DNA of 61,776 bases from assembly GCA_964606895.1 (NCBI GenBank), contig CAZSHX010000019.1:1-61776 (forward strand). The letters are read 5' to 3'. Position 1 is the first letter of the stretch, and each line of letters opens with the position of its first letter. Positions 46,614 to 56,266 of the stretch are shown in pieces. The translations under genes were made by a program, and so were the position numbers. The notes beneath the pieces are model-generated. The model did not search any database and was not told the DNA's origin. It saw only the letters and a list, made by a program, of their open reading frames with translations. Source of the stretch: CAZSHX01 sp964606895 (GTDB lineage Bacteria > Bacteroidota > Ignavibacteria > Kapaibacteriales > UBA2268).

Positions 46614-49600
46614 TTATTGTACTTTTTTTCCTGATTTTTGTAAAGCTTCGAAATACTGTCTGATAATCGTTTCGTAATCTTTGGTATAACCCTGCTGAAT
46701 GGATTTAAGAAGTTCCTGCATAGCCTTCGACTTACCTTCCTGATTATCAAGATTCAGGGCATCGGGACTTTGACGAACAAATTCTTCACCTGTTTTTGAT
46801 TCTCTTTTTTTCTCGTAATCCCGTTCATTCATAGATTTGGTAGCATCAAGCAAGCGAGATAAAATCCTGTCCTGTCTTTTCATCGTTTCAGGAGTAACTT
46901 GTCCTCTTTGCAAATCGGAAACAACTTCTTCCATTTCCTTGGCAATTCTGTTCAGGTCGCCAAGCCCCATTTTCTGACCACCTAATTGCTTTTGTTCTTT
47001 GGCTAATTCCTCGACAGATTTTTGTGCTTTGCCCTGCTGGGACGCAATTCTGCCCAATTCAGCCTGCTGTTCTGGTGAAAGCTGTCCGTTACCGCTCTGC
47101 CCCAACTGTTGCATAGCTTGATTTATTCCTTGTTGTTGCCCTGCTATTTGTTGCATTTTTTCCATAAATCCCATACCGGAACCACCTTTTCCACCGGGAT
47201 TAGTACCGCCGGGGTTGTTGCATTGTCCGTTGGACTTCATAGCCGAAAGTGAGGTCTGCATCTCCATAGCCGCTTTATTAAGAGCAGACATAGCATTATT
47301 CTGGGCATTCATCGCGGCGGCAGAATTTCGGTTTGCCAATTGCTGCATCGCATCCTGCATTTGTTGCATGGCAGTACCTAATTGTTTGCCCATTTCAGGA
47401 GAAACAGCAAAACTCTTTTCTCCGAGCTCGAACATTGAATTTGCAATACTACCCATAGCATCTTCAATCTGAGACTGCTTGTCGCCCAATTCATTAAATT
47501 GAGTTGAATTGTAATCAGCATCCTGAGTTTTCGATTTAAGATTTTCTTGTTTTTTTGAAAGCTGGAGCATATCAGAAATGGCTTTCTGTAGCTTTTTCTG
47601 AGTTTCTTTCTGATTTCGGTTTTCCATTTCCTCTTTCAACTTTTTCATTTGCTGAGAAAATTTCTTCAAATTTTTGGAAGCTTTCTTCTGAGAATTTCCT
47701 GCTTTTTGGAAATCATCCTTTTCGGTTTGCTCCTGAGCATCCTGCATTGCATCAGAAGTTTCGCTTTCGCTTAGTTCATCTTTTGCTTTTTCCATCTCGC
47801 TAATCGGCATATTGTCCCCAATGTCTTTCATCAATTTTTCGAGGTCTTTCAAATCTTTGCCAATACTTTTGAGATCGTCTTTAGCTTCTTTTTGCTCTTT
47901 TGCAAGTTCATTTTTTTTAGCTTTATCGGATGGATTAGAATTTTCTTCCTTTTTCTGAAGTTCATCCTGTTTCTTTAATAATTCCTCAGCCCTCTTGTTC
48001 AAAGCGTCAACCTTTTGTTCCGCCTGCAATCGCTTCAAAATCTTAAGTGTTCTTTCAATACTTTTTTTGAATTGCTCTTCATTGAATTTGGCATTCTTCA
48101 TAGCTTTTTGAAGCTCTTCGGGAGATATTTTATCCAAAGCCTGCTTCATGGCATCCTGAAGTTTCTTCAATTCAGGCGACTGAACTTCCTGCATGAGTTT
48201 TTGAAGTTCCTGATACTTTTGTAATGTTTCGGGCGAAAGAAGTTTATTCTCTTCAAGCTTTTTAGTCATTTCCTCGAGACTCTGTTTAATATCATTAAAC
48301 TTACTCTGAAGTTCAGCTTGTTTTTTCATGAAATCTTCAGCTTTTTTCTTTTCTTTCCAGTCCAAATTCTTTTGTGCCTGATCTTTTAAAAGATCCCTAT
48401 TCAATTGGTCCATATCTTTCTTTAGTTCTTCAGCCTGCTTCAGTACTTTTTCTAAATCCTTTTCTGCTTTTTTCTGGACATCATCAGCAGATTCGAGAAC
48501 TTCATCCATCGAAGGCAATCGAACACTTAAAACTTGTGTTTTAGCAGATTTTGGACCAGTTACTTTGTCGTTATCGTAAACTTCAAGGTAATACTCATAT
48601 TTATCTTCAGGGGTTATATCAATTTTATTTAAATCCCATAGATAGGGAATTTCGAGTGACGAACCTGAGACCAGAATTGGGATAACCAAGTTACTCCATT
48701 TTTCAGTTGGTTCGCCATATTTTGAATGAACTAATCTATAGTACAATTTTAGCCCAGAAAAGCCAAAGTCATCTGAGATAGCAACTTTTAAAGGCATTTG
48801 TGCCGCTTCATTCAACTGAATATCTGTTGTAGGTTCAAGTAATGAAATGGACGGATATTCATCATTCATGGCTATGACGGTATATTTGATGGGGTTATCG
48901 CTTTTTTGACCTTCCTTATCAACTAATTCGAAAAAATATTGCCCGTTTGAATGAATGGACATCGAACCATAAGCTTTTCTCCCCTCGGTTTTAAGAGGAA
49001 TAATTACTGAATCAGTTTTTACCGATGAATCTTTCCCAATGTCTGAGAGAGTTTTAATTTTCTCAAAAACAATTCTTGCTGTTGATAAATCTTTATTTGA
49101 AAGAATCTGGAATTCGGCAACTGAACCTTTTAATGCAGACAAATCAGCAGATTGTTCATCAATACTTTTTGATTGTAATTTTGTATAGGACGGAAACACC
49201 AACTTTCCTGAAAGAGAACGGAGAATAGGCTTGTCTATAATATTTATCTTGCCTTCATTGCTTTTAACCGAGGAATTTAACCATGGAGCTTCAGCATAGA
49301 AAATGATTGAATTTTTCAGAGAGGGTATTTCATAAACACAATTTTTTGATGAATCGGGACGTAGAGTCAACACATCAAAATTCTTCTGCTGATTTTCCCT
49401 TATATATAAATTTATTGTTTCAGGTACTTTTCCACTTGCATGTACGATTATTTTTACCGTCTGCCCTCTTAGTATGTTCACATTCACAGGTTCAACCGAA
49501 AGAGTAAATGGGGCTGGTGGAAGATATGATTTATTGAAATTTGCAACCCTTACAAAAGCAGAACCAAGACTTGAGCTAAAAACAGAGAATAATCCAATAG

Positions 49601-50135
49601 CGACAACAGTTGAAAACAAGAAAATCAAGATAGAACGCTTGAGTCTTTTTGTCTCAATTATTTTATCAAAGTCCTTGTTCCTGGAAGAATCATAAATATT
49701 GTTAAATTCTGCAAAAGCAAGCTGTCGAGATGTTTTTCCGTAACTGACGGGTGCATGATAAAGTTGCAGAGCATTGCAAAGTTTGTCTTTTATTTCGGGA
49801 TATATACCGCCAATTCGAAGAGCTATTGAAAAAATATCGGGAAGATTTTTTATTCCCATAGCTCTTAAAATAGGTGGGATTAAAAAGAGTACAAATGACG
49901 CAAGTAGTGATGCTATTAATGAAAGTGCCAATACTCCGCGGAAAGTTGAATCTCCATTAGCTACAAATTCCACGAAAGAAATTAGCAAGGCAAAAATATA
50001 CACTATTGAAAACACATTAAGAAACCCCTCAGTGTTTAGAAGAATTGTTTCTTTTCTTCTGGTAGATTTGAGCTTACCAATTAATTCGTGATATTCAGGT
50101 TCTTTTTCTATTTTGGTCATATTCAATTTATCCAA
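46614..50135 (-). CDS. DUF4175-family membrane protein with long coiled coil
   Basis: 1,173 residues. Two or three TM segments lie in the first 200 residues, followed by a beta-rich extracytoplasmic part (about 210-560) with Ig-like folds. Then comes a very long Lys/Glu/Gln-rich coiled coil (about 565-870) and a Gln/Met/Gly-rich C-terminal region (about 870-1150). The layout is that of DUF4175 proteins, found in Bacteroidota and Alphaproteobacteria, often beside MoxR/BatA-type envelope genes. The role is unknown. It is followed directly by the transporter gene and preceded by the DUF4159 gene (9-bp gap). Confidence 0.75.
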   Translation of the reverse strand: MDKLNMTKIEKEPEYHELIGKLKSTRRKETILLNTEGFLNVFSIVYIFALLISFVEFVANGDSTFRGVLALSLIASLLASFVLFLIPPILRAMGIKNLPDIFSIALRIGGIYPEIKDKLCNALQLYHAPVSYGKTSRQLAFAEFNNIYDSSRNKDFDKIIETKRLKRSILIFLFSTVVAIGLFSVFSSSLGSAFVRVANFNKSYLPPAPFTLSVEPVNVNILRGQTVKIIVHASGKVPETINLYIRENQQKNFDVLTLRPDSSKNCVYEIPSLKNSIIFYAEAPWLNSSVKSNEGKINIIDKPILRSLSGKLVFPSYTKLQSKSIDEQSADLSALKGSVAEFQILSNKDLSTARIVFEKIKTLSDIGKDSSVKTDSVIIPLKTEGRKAYGSMSIHSNGQYFFELVDKEGQKSDNPIKYTVIAMNDEYPSISLLEPTTDIQLNEAAQMPLKVAISDDFGFSGLKLYYRLVHSKYGEPTEKWSNLVIPILVSGSSLEIPYLWDLNKIDITPEDKYEYYLEVYDNDKVTGPKSAKTQVLSVRLPSMDEVLESADDVQKKAEKDLEKVLKQAEELKKDMDQLNRDLLKDQAQKNLDWKEKKKAEDFMKKQAELQSKFNDIKQSLEEMTKKLEENKLLSPETLQKYQELQKLMQEVQSPELKKLQDAMKQALDKISPEELQKAMKNAKFNEEQFKKSIERTLKILKRLQAEQKVDALNKRAEELLKKQDELQKKEENSNPSDKAKKNELAKEQKEAKDDLKSIGKDLKDLEKLMKDIGDNMPISEMEKAKDELSESETSDAMQDAQEQTEKDDFQKAGNSQKKASKNLKKFSQQMKKLKEEMENRNQKETQKKLQKAISDMLQLSKKQENLKSKTQDADYNSTQFNELGDKQSQIEDAMGSIANSMFELGEKSFAVSPEMGKQLGTAMQQMQDAMQQLANRNSAAAMNAQNNAMSALNKAAMEMQTSLSAMKSNGQCNNPGGTNPGGKGGSGMGFMEKMQQIAGQQQGINQAMQQLGQSGNGQLSPEQQAELGRIASQQGKAQKSVEELAKEQKQLGGQKMGLGDLNRIAKEMEEVVSDLQRGQVTPETMKRQDRILSRLLDATKSMNERDYEKKRESKTGEEFVRQSPDALNLDNQEGKSKAMQELLKSIQQGYTKDYETIIRQYFEALQKSGKKVQ

Positions 50136-50144
50136 TTAGTTCAA

Positions 50145-50819
50145 TTAATGCGTCAAAGCCCAAACAATAATATTCGTTCCCATCTGAAAGGATTTTTCCC
50201 TGATTTCAGGAGTATCCTGATGAATTTCGGGGTCGGGCCACCCATCTCCAAGATTGGATTCGTAGGTATAAAAAACGCAAAGTCTTCCCTGCGAGAATAG
50301 CCCAAAACCCTGTGGTAGTTTGTTATCGTGCTCGTGAACTTTTGGAAGTCCATTTGGAAATTTAAAATAAGAATTGTAAATACCATGAGAAAAAGGCAAT
50401 TCAACAAAATTCTGTTCGGGAAATACTTTTTTCATTTCCTTACGAATAAACTCATCAAGTCCATAATCATCGTCTATATAAAGAAAACCTCCATTTTGAA
50501 GATAAGCTTTCAATCGTGATACTTCAGCTTCAGTAAAATTGATATTACCATGTCCTGTAAGAAACAATAACGGGTAAATGAAAAGATTATCTGTGGCTAA
50601 ATCAACATATTCATAAACTGGGTCAACAGGGATGTTAGTTTTATTTGCAATATACTTCAGAAGGTTAATTTCTGCAGACATGTCGTTATACCAATCTCCC
50701 CCACCCGAATATTTTACTCTGGCAAACTTGATTTTACTTGAGCTTTTTTGTGCTGAAACTTCGGTAAACAAAGTTAGAACAAACAAACCCAAAAATATAT
50801 ATATGATAAATTTTTTCAT
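50145..50819 (-). CDS. DUF4159-family secreted protein
   Basis: 224 residues from ATG 50819 (GGAG four bases upstream); an ATG at 50837 would place six residues before the signal peptide. Signal peptide MKKFIIYIFLGLFVLTLFTE. The domain has FARVKYSGGGDWYND, FLTGHGNINFTEAEVSRLKA, GGFLYIDDDYGLDEFIRKEM and NIIVWALTH, the DUF4159 pattern, a glutamine amidotransferase-like fold. Function unknown. It heads a small operon with the DUF4175 gene. Confidence 0.8.
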   Translation of the reverse strand: MKKFIIYIFLGLFVLTLFTEVSAQKSSSKIKFARVKYSGGGDWYNDMSAEINLLKYIANKTNIPVDPVYEYVDLATDNLFIYPLLFLTGHGNINFTEAEVSRLKAYLQNGGFLYIDDDYGLDEFIRKEMKKVFPEQNFVELPFSHGIYNSYFKFPNGLPKVHEHDNKLPQGFGLFSQGRLCVFYTYESNLGDGWPDPEIHQDTPEIREKSFQMGTNIIVWALTH

Positions 50820-50904
50820 TAAACTCCAATAATTCATTAAATTGAAAAGAATAAATTTTCAGAATCACATTTTCTTAACTTTATCTTTTTTCAACTTTTC
50901 ACTA

Positions 50905-51573
50905 TCAACGATTCTCTTCAAAAGAACAAACAATTATTTTTTTATCTTCATTCTGAAACCAGTCAGCTCCAAAAATTGACAAATTCTGTTCCTTTATGAC
51001 GAGCCTTGGGAAAATATGTTTCGCTTCAGTGATTTCTTCGGTCAAATCTCCGCCTTTTAAAAAAACATATTTTGCATTTTTCTTGCTGATTTTCTTTGTC
51101 CAATTTACAAGTTCAAAAATCGGGGCAACTGCTCTTGAAAAAATATAATCGAAATGACCGATGTATTCTTTGTTAGTTGAAAGTTCCTCTGCACGTGACA
51201 ATTTAACATGGATATTTTTAAGGCTGGTATGCTTGGCAAACATTTCAGCCATTTTAACTTTTTTCTCCATGGAATCTACTAATAACATGTGCAAATCAGG
51301 TCTGGCAATTTTCAGGGGTATTCCGGGCAAACCGCCTCCAGTACCAACATCAAGGCATTTGGCACGCTGAGGGATTTCAACATACTTTAAAATTGTCAAT
51401 GAATGAAGCAGATGCCTGACAAGAATATTAATAATATCCTTTCTCGAAATCAAATTAACTTTTTCATTCCAGTATAACAATTCATCCCGATATCTTTCAA
51501 TGGCTCTTATCTGCTGTTTACTCATAATTATTGAGTTTGCAGAGCAAATTGTCCAAAATTCAATCATTTCCAT
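50905..51573 (-). CDS. rsmG: 16S rRNA (guanine527-N7)-methyltransferase
   Basis: 222 residues, the typical RsmG (GidB) length. The SAM-binding motif CLDVGTGGGLPGIPLKI, VDSMEKKVKM and FSRAVAPI are diagnostic. It methylates G527 of 16S rRNA; loss confers low-level streptomycin resistance in known species. ATG 51573 is supported by AAGGAG seven bases upstream. Confidence 0.93.
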   Translation of the reverse strand: MEMIEFWTICSANSIIMSKQQIRAIERYRDELLYWNEKVNLISRKDIINILVRHLLHSLTILKYVEIPQRAKCLDVGTGGGLPGIPLKIARPDLHMLLVDSMEKKVKMAEMFAKHTSLKNIHVKLSRAEELSTNKEYIGHFDYIFSRAVAPIFELVNWTKKISKKNAKYVFLKGGDLTEEITEAKHIFPRLVIKEQNLSIFGADWFQNEDKKIIVCSFEENR

Positions 51574-51660
51574 TTACATTCTCCTTTTAATTATAGTAAG
51601 AACGCAAAATCAGATAAATAATTGAAAATTTCGAGAGGAAAAAAGAAAAGTGAAAAATAA

Positions 51661-52647
51661 TCAATCTTTCTTTGGATTATTTATATTTGAATTTGGTTCG
51701 TTCAAGCCAACATTTTTTATATAAGATTCCAAAATAGTGCTGAAACCTGAAGTGTTTGGTTGAAGTCTGACTGCTTCTTTGTAATAATGCAATGCTTGGT
51801 CGGGAATGTTCTTTTCGGCGTAAAATGCACCGATTATCAGATTCAATGCAGATTTACTTAAACTGTTATTCTCTTTTTTGATTATACTTAAAGTATCATT
51901 CAATAAAGCTATTTCTGATTTTGTTAATAAATAAATGCAATTAGATTCTGACGAATTATTGCCTGATACAACCTTCCATGAATAACAGCTACCATTGTCA
52001 ATAGGGATTTTTGATAAATCTACTTTAAGGTTTGTTTGATCGGTTTTCTTAGAAAATATTGTTTCTTCCTTATTATTCGCAATTCTTAACTCATAGGATG
52101 AAGCACCCGAGAAATTATTCCATTTAAATTCAACAACACCGTTGGTTAGAAAACAAGATTTTGGATAATTTACAGTCAGATATTTTCTATCGTCCTTATT
52201 TTGTGATTTTTGAGGTTTACAGTCAAGATTAAAGGAACGTTCAACACCCCCTGAGGTAGTCATGCTTTTTCTGTAATTCTCAGAAGGAAGAATCTCATTC
52301 GAACCTCCAAGTTCTTTTAAAAGATATGCTGTAAAACGAGAAGAAAGAAAAGAATTTTGCTCCAAAATTTTTTTTGAAAGTGGAGATAGTTGATAAGTCC
52401 CCTGCTTAGATAATTCTAAAGTTCTACCATTAGAATGAATAAGTAGAAGATAACCATATTTACTGATTTTAACAGTTTGGTTATCAGTTATACTCGAACC
52501 AATCTTTATAAGAATCCATTCGTTGCTGTTAGGATTTTGAATTGCGATGTCACCCTTTTTTGCAAGTACTTTAAAATCCGCAAGAGAAATCTCACCGGAA
52601 CATAAAAAAACAAAACCAAGCAACAAACCAATGACCATTCTTTTCAT
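51661..52647 (-). CDS. FecR-like secreted protein with TPR tail, copy 2
   Basis: 328 residues. A signal peptide (1-23) precedes a FecR-like beta domain (DFKVLAKKGDIAIQ, IGSSITDNQTVKISKYGYLL, HSNGRTLELSKQGTYQL). A second beta-sandwich follows (FKWNNFSGASSYELRI), with TPR-like helices at the end (LIIGAFYAEKNIPDQALHYYKEAVRLQP). It is a paralog of the gene ending at 52752, with the same order of parts. The two CHASE2 genes lie upstream in the same direction. A role in envelope sensing with CHASE2 partners is inference. Confidence 0.65.
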   Translation of the reverse strand: MKRMVIGLLLGFVFLCSGEISLADFKVLAKKGDIAIQNPNSNEWILIKIGSSITDNQTVKISKYGYLLLIHSNGRTLELSKQGTYQLSPLSKKILEQNSFLSSRFTAYLLKELGGSNEILPSENYRKSMTTSGGVERSFNLDCKPQKSQNKDDRKYLTVNYPKSCFLTNGVVEFKWNNFSGASSYELRIANNKEETIFSKKTDQTNLKVDLSKIPIDNGSCYSWKVVSGNNSSESNCIYLLTKSEIALLNDTLSIIKKENNSLSKSALNLIIGAFYAEKNIPDQALHYYKEAVRLQPNTSGFSTILESYIKNVGLNEPNSNINNPKKD

Positions 52648-52680
52648 AACAACCTTAAATAAATGACAAATTATCAGAAT

Positions 52681-52734
52681 GACTGCCTTAGCTCACCAAT
52701 CATTTCTGAATCCGAAAGGCAGGTTAAGACAGTC
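52681..52734 (-). promoter_or_regulatory. Two mutually exclusive hairpins between the FecR-like genes
   Basis: GACTGCCTTA (52681-52690) can pair with TAAGACAGTC (52725-52734, one mismatch), or its CTGCCTT (52683-52689) with AAGGCAG (52716-52722, perfect). The second FecR-like start codon is 34 bp downstream on the minus strand. It could be an intercistronic attenuator or RNA-processing site. Confidence 0.4.
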
Positions 52735-52751
52735 AATTATTTGAATTTCAA

Positions 52752-53711
52752 TTAGTTGCTAACATTATTTCTAATTTTAAACAACTTATAGATATTGCTA
52801 TATTCTTTCACTTCCGGTTCCAATTCTAATGCTTTTTTAAAACAAATATTTGCTTCTTCAATCAAATTGTTTTGTTCGTAAAAATTACCCATAACAAACT
52901 GATTAACAGCATTCTCGGTTTCCATTTCAGCTTTTAACATTGAAATTGTATCATTCAAAGATTTGATTTTGTCCTTAGACATAACAAGGAAACAGGCTTT
53001 ATCGGATTTCTTTCCTGTTGAAATTGAATTTACAGCCCAGAAATAATACACATCAGGGTCAAGATTCAGCTGTTTTGGATCGAGTTCAAGACTTGTACCT
53101 TCAACTTGCTGATTGTAAACAGGTTTATCAAATCTATCAGTCAGAACAAAATTATACATTTTGGCATTTTCAATCGGCAACCAACTGCATTTAACTTTGT
53201 CAGCCATGATGTTAGCTTTAGGTGGAGAATTTAGTCTGATTCCTATTGGTTTACCGTTTGAAACTGCTTCACGGTCAGTCACTGACTCAGTGCTTAATCC
53301 TCTTTCGACAGCTCCTGTAACTCCCATGTCTTCATGATAGTTACCCTTCGCCAACAAATCATCTGAGGATTTTATCTCATTCATTATGAAGTTTGTAATC
53401 CTTGCAGACAATGTAGCTTGTTTGTTCTTAACTGCAACACTAAGTTTATTTACCGAATAAACGCCGGATTGCTTGATTTCGACAGTTTTACCCGAGGCAT
53501 GTATTAAACTCAGGTAAGCACTTGTACCGACCTTTATATTATCATTGGGATTTAATTTATTGCCGGTAATAAGTTTTTCCCATTTTCCTTTACCGGATTT
53601 TTGTACTGTTAGTTCTCCCTTGGAAGCAAACACAGTAAATTCTTCCTTTGCGAAGACCAAAACCGAAGATAGCAGTAACAAAACTACTAATAGGGTTATC
53701 CTATTTTTCAT
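52752..53711 (-). CDS. FecR-like secreted protein with TPR tail, copy 1
   Basis: 319 residues from ATG 53711, which begins a clear signal peptide (MKNRITLLVVLLLLSSVLVF) behind AGAGGA; the longer frame to 53783 is unlikely. FecR-like beta domain (EFTVFASKGELTVQKSGKG, NDNIKVGTSAYLSLIHASGK), Ig-like domain (CSWLPIENAKMYNFVL) and TPR-like end (FVMGNFYEQNNLIEEANICF, then KKALELEP). It is a paralog of the next gene and lies 99 bp after the second CHASE2 gene. Confidence 0.65.
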   Translation of the reverse strand: MKNRITLLVVLLLLSSVLVFAKEEFTVFASKGELTVQKSGKGKWEKLITGNKLNPNDNIKVGTSAYLSLIHASGKTVEIKQSGVYSVNKLSVAVKNKQATLSARITNFIMNEIKSSDDLLAKGNYHEDMGVTGAVERGLSTESVTDREAVSNGKPIGIRLNSPPKANIMADKVKCSWLPIENAKMYNFVLTDRFDKPVYNQQVEGTSLELDPKQLNLDPDVYYFWAVNSISTGKKSDKACFLVMSKDKIKSLNDTISMLKAEMETENAVNQFVMGNFYEQNNLIEEANICFKKALELEPEVKEYSNIYKLFKIRNNVSN

Positions 53712-53810
53712 AATTTTTTCCTCTAAAAATTTATTACAAAATATAAATGCAAATATAAATGAATTTATTAAAGTTACAAGCATAAAAAATATTAAAAACT
53801 GATAAATATT

Positions 53811-55046
53811 TTATTTTTTATGTTTCAATTTAGATAATTTATCAAACAAAGGCTTTACTGAGCGATAATAAGCTTCGAAAACCGGAGAAGATATTGCCAA
53901 AGCAATAAGACCGGCATTCAACTGTAAATCAACATTATATAAATGGAAACTGTAAATGGTTACCTGTAGAATTATTATTGAAACAATAACGAAAATAAAA
54001 ACAGAAAGCAATTCATACCATGCATCAATTTTCTTTTTGATAAAAACATAAAGAAAGATTGTCAAAAAACAAATTATTACGGACAATAGATGATTTATCC
54101 AAGATGGTAATGAAACTAAATAGTTTTCGTGTAAAATCATGGAAATAATATTTGCATAAATATCAGTTTCATACATATCCGGGTATGCTTTGCCGGCATA
54201 ATTTGGATTTAAAGGAGTAAAGTACTTGTCGGATAGTTTGTATGGATTTCTATTAGGATCATCCTCGGGGTCATATGCCCCCAGTAAAACTATTTTCCCA
54301 TGAGCTAAATTCAATATAGTTGGTTCTTCGACAATATCTTTAAAATCTGTTATTGAATGGAATTTTTTATAGTGACCCCAATTAATAGTTTCAACTTCTT
54401 TTTTTCTATCAAGAAACTTTTTTGCAATTAAAGGATACGCATCCATTATAAGTTGCATAGGAAATGAATATAAAACCGAATCGCCAAATTTATAGTAAGA
54501 ATGGAATTCCCTTACGGTAGAAACTCTCGGATCTTTATATAAACATAAATTATTAAAGCATGACTTTTCATTAACCGAAAAAATTCTATCGGGATATTCG
54601 ATTTTTGGTTTTTGGTATTTATTAGAATTCAATATTAGTCTGTTCGCTACAACTATATTTTTGGATTCAGCAAGTATCTTGGCAAGAATGCTGTCAGACT
54701 CAGAATTTTCACTTTTGAGAATTCTGTTAATCCCGATTGTTTTAGGTTCATTTTCTATCAGTTTATTTAACAGCCATGTCAATTTAAAATTATTCAATTC
54801 CGAAATATTGATAATAAGTATATTTGTATCCCCAATCATATATTGTGGGTCAACGATAGCAGAAAATCCAATATCAGTTAAACTAAAGTCATCAATTGAT
54901 TCTCTGTATGGTTTGAAAATACTACCACTAAACAAGTAGGGAGTAATGATAAGTGCAAGAAATACAAGCAGCGTACTTACTCCGCTGTCAACTAAATATT
55001 CAGGTAAATTACTCTTTTTGCCTTTATGTTTAATGTGTTCTTTCAT
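53811..55046 (-). CDS. CHASE2-domain membrane protein without output domain, copy 2
   Basis: 411 residues. TM1 (about 20-40) is followed by a large extracytoplasmic CHASE2 domain (IDDFSLTDIGFSAI, IVVANRL, IVLLGAYDPEDD, PNYAGKAYPDMYETDIYANI). Three C-terminal TM segments come next (WINHLLSVIICFLTIFLYVF; YELLSVFIFVIVSIIILQVT; LNAGLIALAISSPVFEA), then only about 20 residues. Known CHASE2 receptors carry a cyclase, GGDEF or kinase domain after the last TM; none is present here. The start ATG directly follows the stop of copy 1 (TAAATG), so translation is coupled. Confidence 0.75.
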   Translation of the reverse strand: MKEHIKHKGKKSNLPEYLVDSGVSTLLVFLALIITPYLFSGSIFKPYRESIDDFSLTDIGFSAIVDPQYMIGDTNILIINISELNNFKLTWLLNKLIENEPKTIGINRILKSENSESDSILAKILAESKNIVVANRLILNSNKYQKPKIEYPDRIFSVNEKSCFNNLCLYKDPRVSTVREFHSYYKFGDSVLYSFPMQLIMDAYPLIAKKFLDRKKEVETINWGHYKKFHSITDFKDIVEEPTILNLAHGKIVLLGAYDPEDDPNRNPYKLSDKYFTPLNPNYAGKAYPDMYETDIYANIISMILHENYLVSLPSWINHLLSVIICFLTIFLYVFIKKKIDAWYELLSVFIFVIVSIIILQVTIYSFHLYNVDLQLNAGLIALAISSPVFEAYYRSVKPLFDKLSKLKHKK

Positions 55047-56264
55047 TTAAAATTTGAATAGTTTTTTAAGTTTCAAGAATCCTGATTTAGATAAAGGTTT
55101 TATCGAACCGTGATAACTTTCCGAGACAATTTCAGCAATAATAATAACAAAAATCATTAATTTAACCTCTACTGAAAAGTTGAACCATTTTAAAACGTAG
55201 ATAGTTATTAAAAAGTTAGAGAACAACATTCCAAATAGTAAAAATAAACCTAATGTTTCATAGAGATCTTCAAATCTGTATCTCAAGTATCTGAAAACTG
55301 CCATAGTGAGATAAATAATAATAATTGTAATCAAATTTGATAAATCATCGGGGATTGCACTGATAAAATCCTGTTCCAATATCATTGAGATTATATTGGC
55401 ATGAACAACAACACCATACATATCCGGATGAGTCTTTCCGATATATTGTGAGTTCATTGGAGTAAAGAAGATATCCATGCTGTAAGGAGTTGCTGTATCG
55501 GGTCCCAAAAATCCCATTAATACAATTTTATCTTTTAAGAACTGAAGACTGTCCTTTTTCCGGAAAATATCTTTTATATCAAGCACTTTGTATTTGTCTA
55601 AATTCCTTTTGAAATTAATTATCTCAGTCTCGTTATTTCTTTTTAATAAATTTTTTGTTTTATTGGAATCAAAAATAGTTGCTATTTTTACAGGAAAAGA
55701 TGGTTCATATATATTAACAACTCTTTCCATTGGAGAAAATTTACGTGTTGTTCTGGATAAGGTATCTTCTTTTAGAATTGGTATGAAAAAATTTGCAAAT
55801 CCTGAATAAGCATATTTGTTGAATTTAGGTAAGCTTTTCTCAATATTTGAATAATACCCTGCACTGTCATTATAACCAACAATCTTGCTCACCAAGACAA
55901 GATTTTTCACTTTTGAAAAAGCTTCTTCTAATGGGACATCTATACTATCAGGATAATTTTTTTTAAAAAAAACATCAATTCCAATAACTTTTGGATTATA
56001 TTGATTAATTATTTCGATTTGTTTTGCTATTTGCTGTCTTTTAAGAAAACCAACATTTACCAATACGATATTAGTGTCTTGCGGTATTTCATCATGATTT
56101 CTGACTGAAGAAAAGAAAATATCAGTAATTTCCAAATCCTGCAAGAAATTCTGAACAGGGTCGAGCCAATCAATTTGATAAAATGCAGGTAAGAACTTCA
56201 AAACAAGCACTATCATTAGCGTAGTAATGATATTATCAAATGATATGAACCTGATTTTTTCCAT
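55047..56264 (-). CDS. CHASE2-domain membrane protein without output domain, copy 1
   Basis: 405 residues with the same layout as its downstream paralog: TM1, CHASE2 domain (LEITDIFFSSVRN, KVIGIDVFF, LVLVSKIV, KIVLMGFLGPDTATPYSMD, YIGKTHPDMYGVVVHANIISMIL), three TM segments and a short basic tail (SGFLKLKKLFKF). It starts 2 bp after exonuclease III. Paired copies without effector domains suggest a heteromeric sensor that signals through another protein, perhaps the FecR-like partners. Confidence 0.75.
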   Translation of the reverse strand: MEKIRFISFDNIITTLMIVLVLKFLPAFYQIDWLDPVQNFLQDLEITDIFFSSVRNHDEIPQDTNIVLVNVGFLKRQQIAKQIEIINQYNPKVIGIDVFFKKNYPDSIDVPLEEAFSKVKNLVLVSKIVGYNDSAGYYSNIEKSLPKFNKYAYSGFANFFIPILKEDTLSRTTRKFSPMERVVNIYEPSFPVKIATIFDSNKTKNLLKRNNETEIINFKRNLDKYKVLDIKDIFRKKDSLQFLKDKIVLMGFLGPDTATPYSMDIFFTPMNSQYIGKTHPDMYGVVVHANIISMILEQDFISAIPDDLSNLITIIIIYLTMAVFRYLRYRFEDLYETLGLFLLFGMLFSNFLITIYVLKWFNFSVEVKLMIFVIIIAEIVSESYHGSIKPLSKSGFLKLKKLFKF

Positions 56265-56266
56265 CT

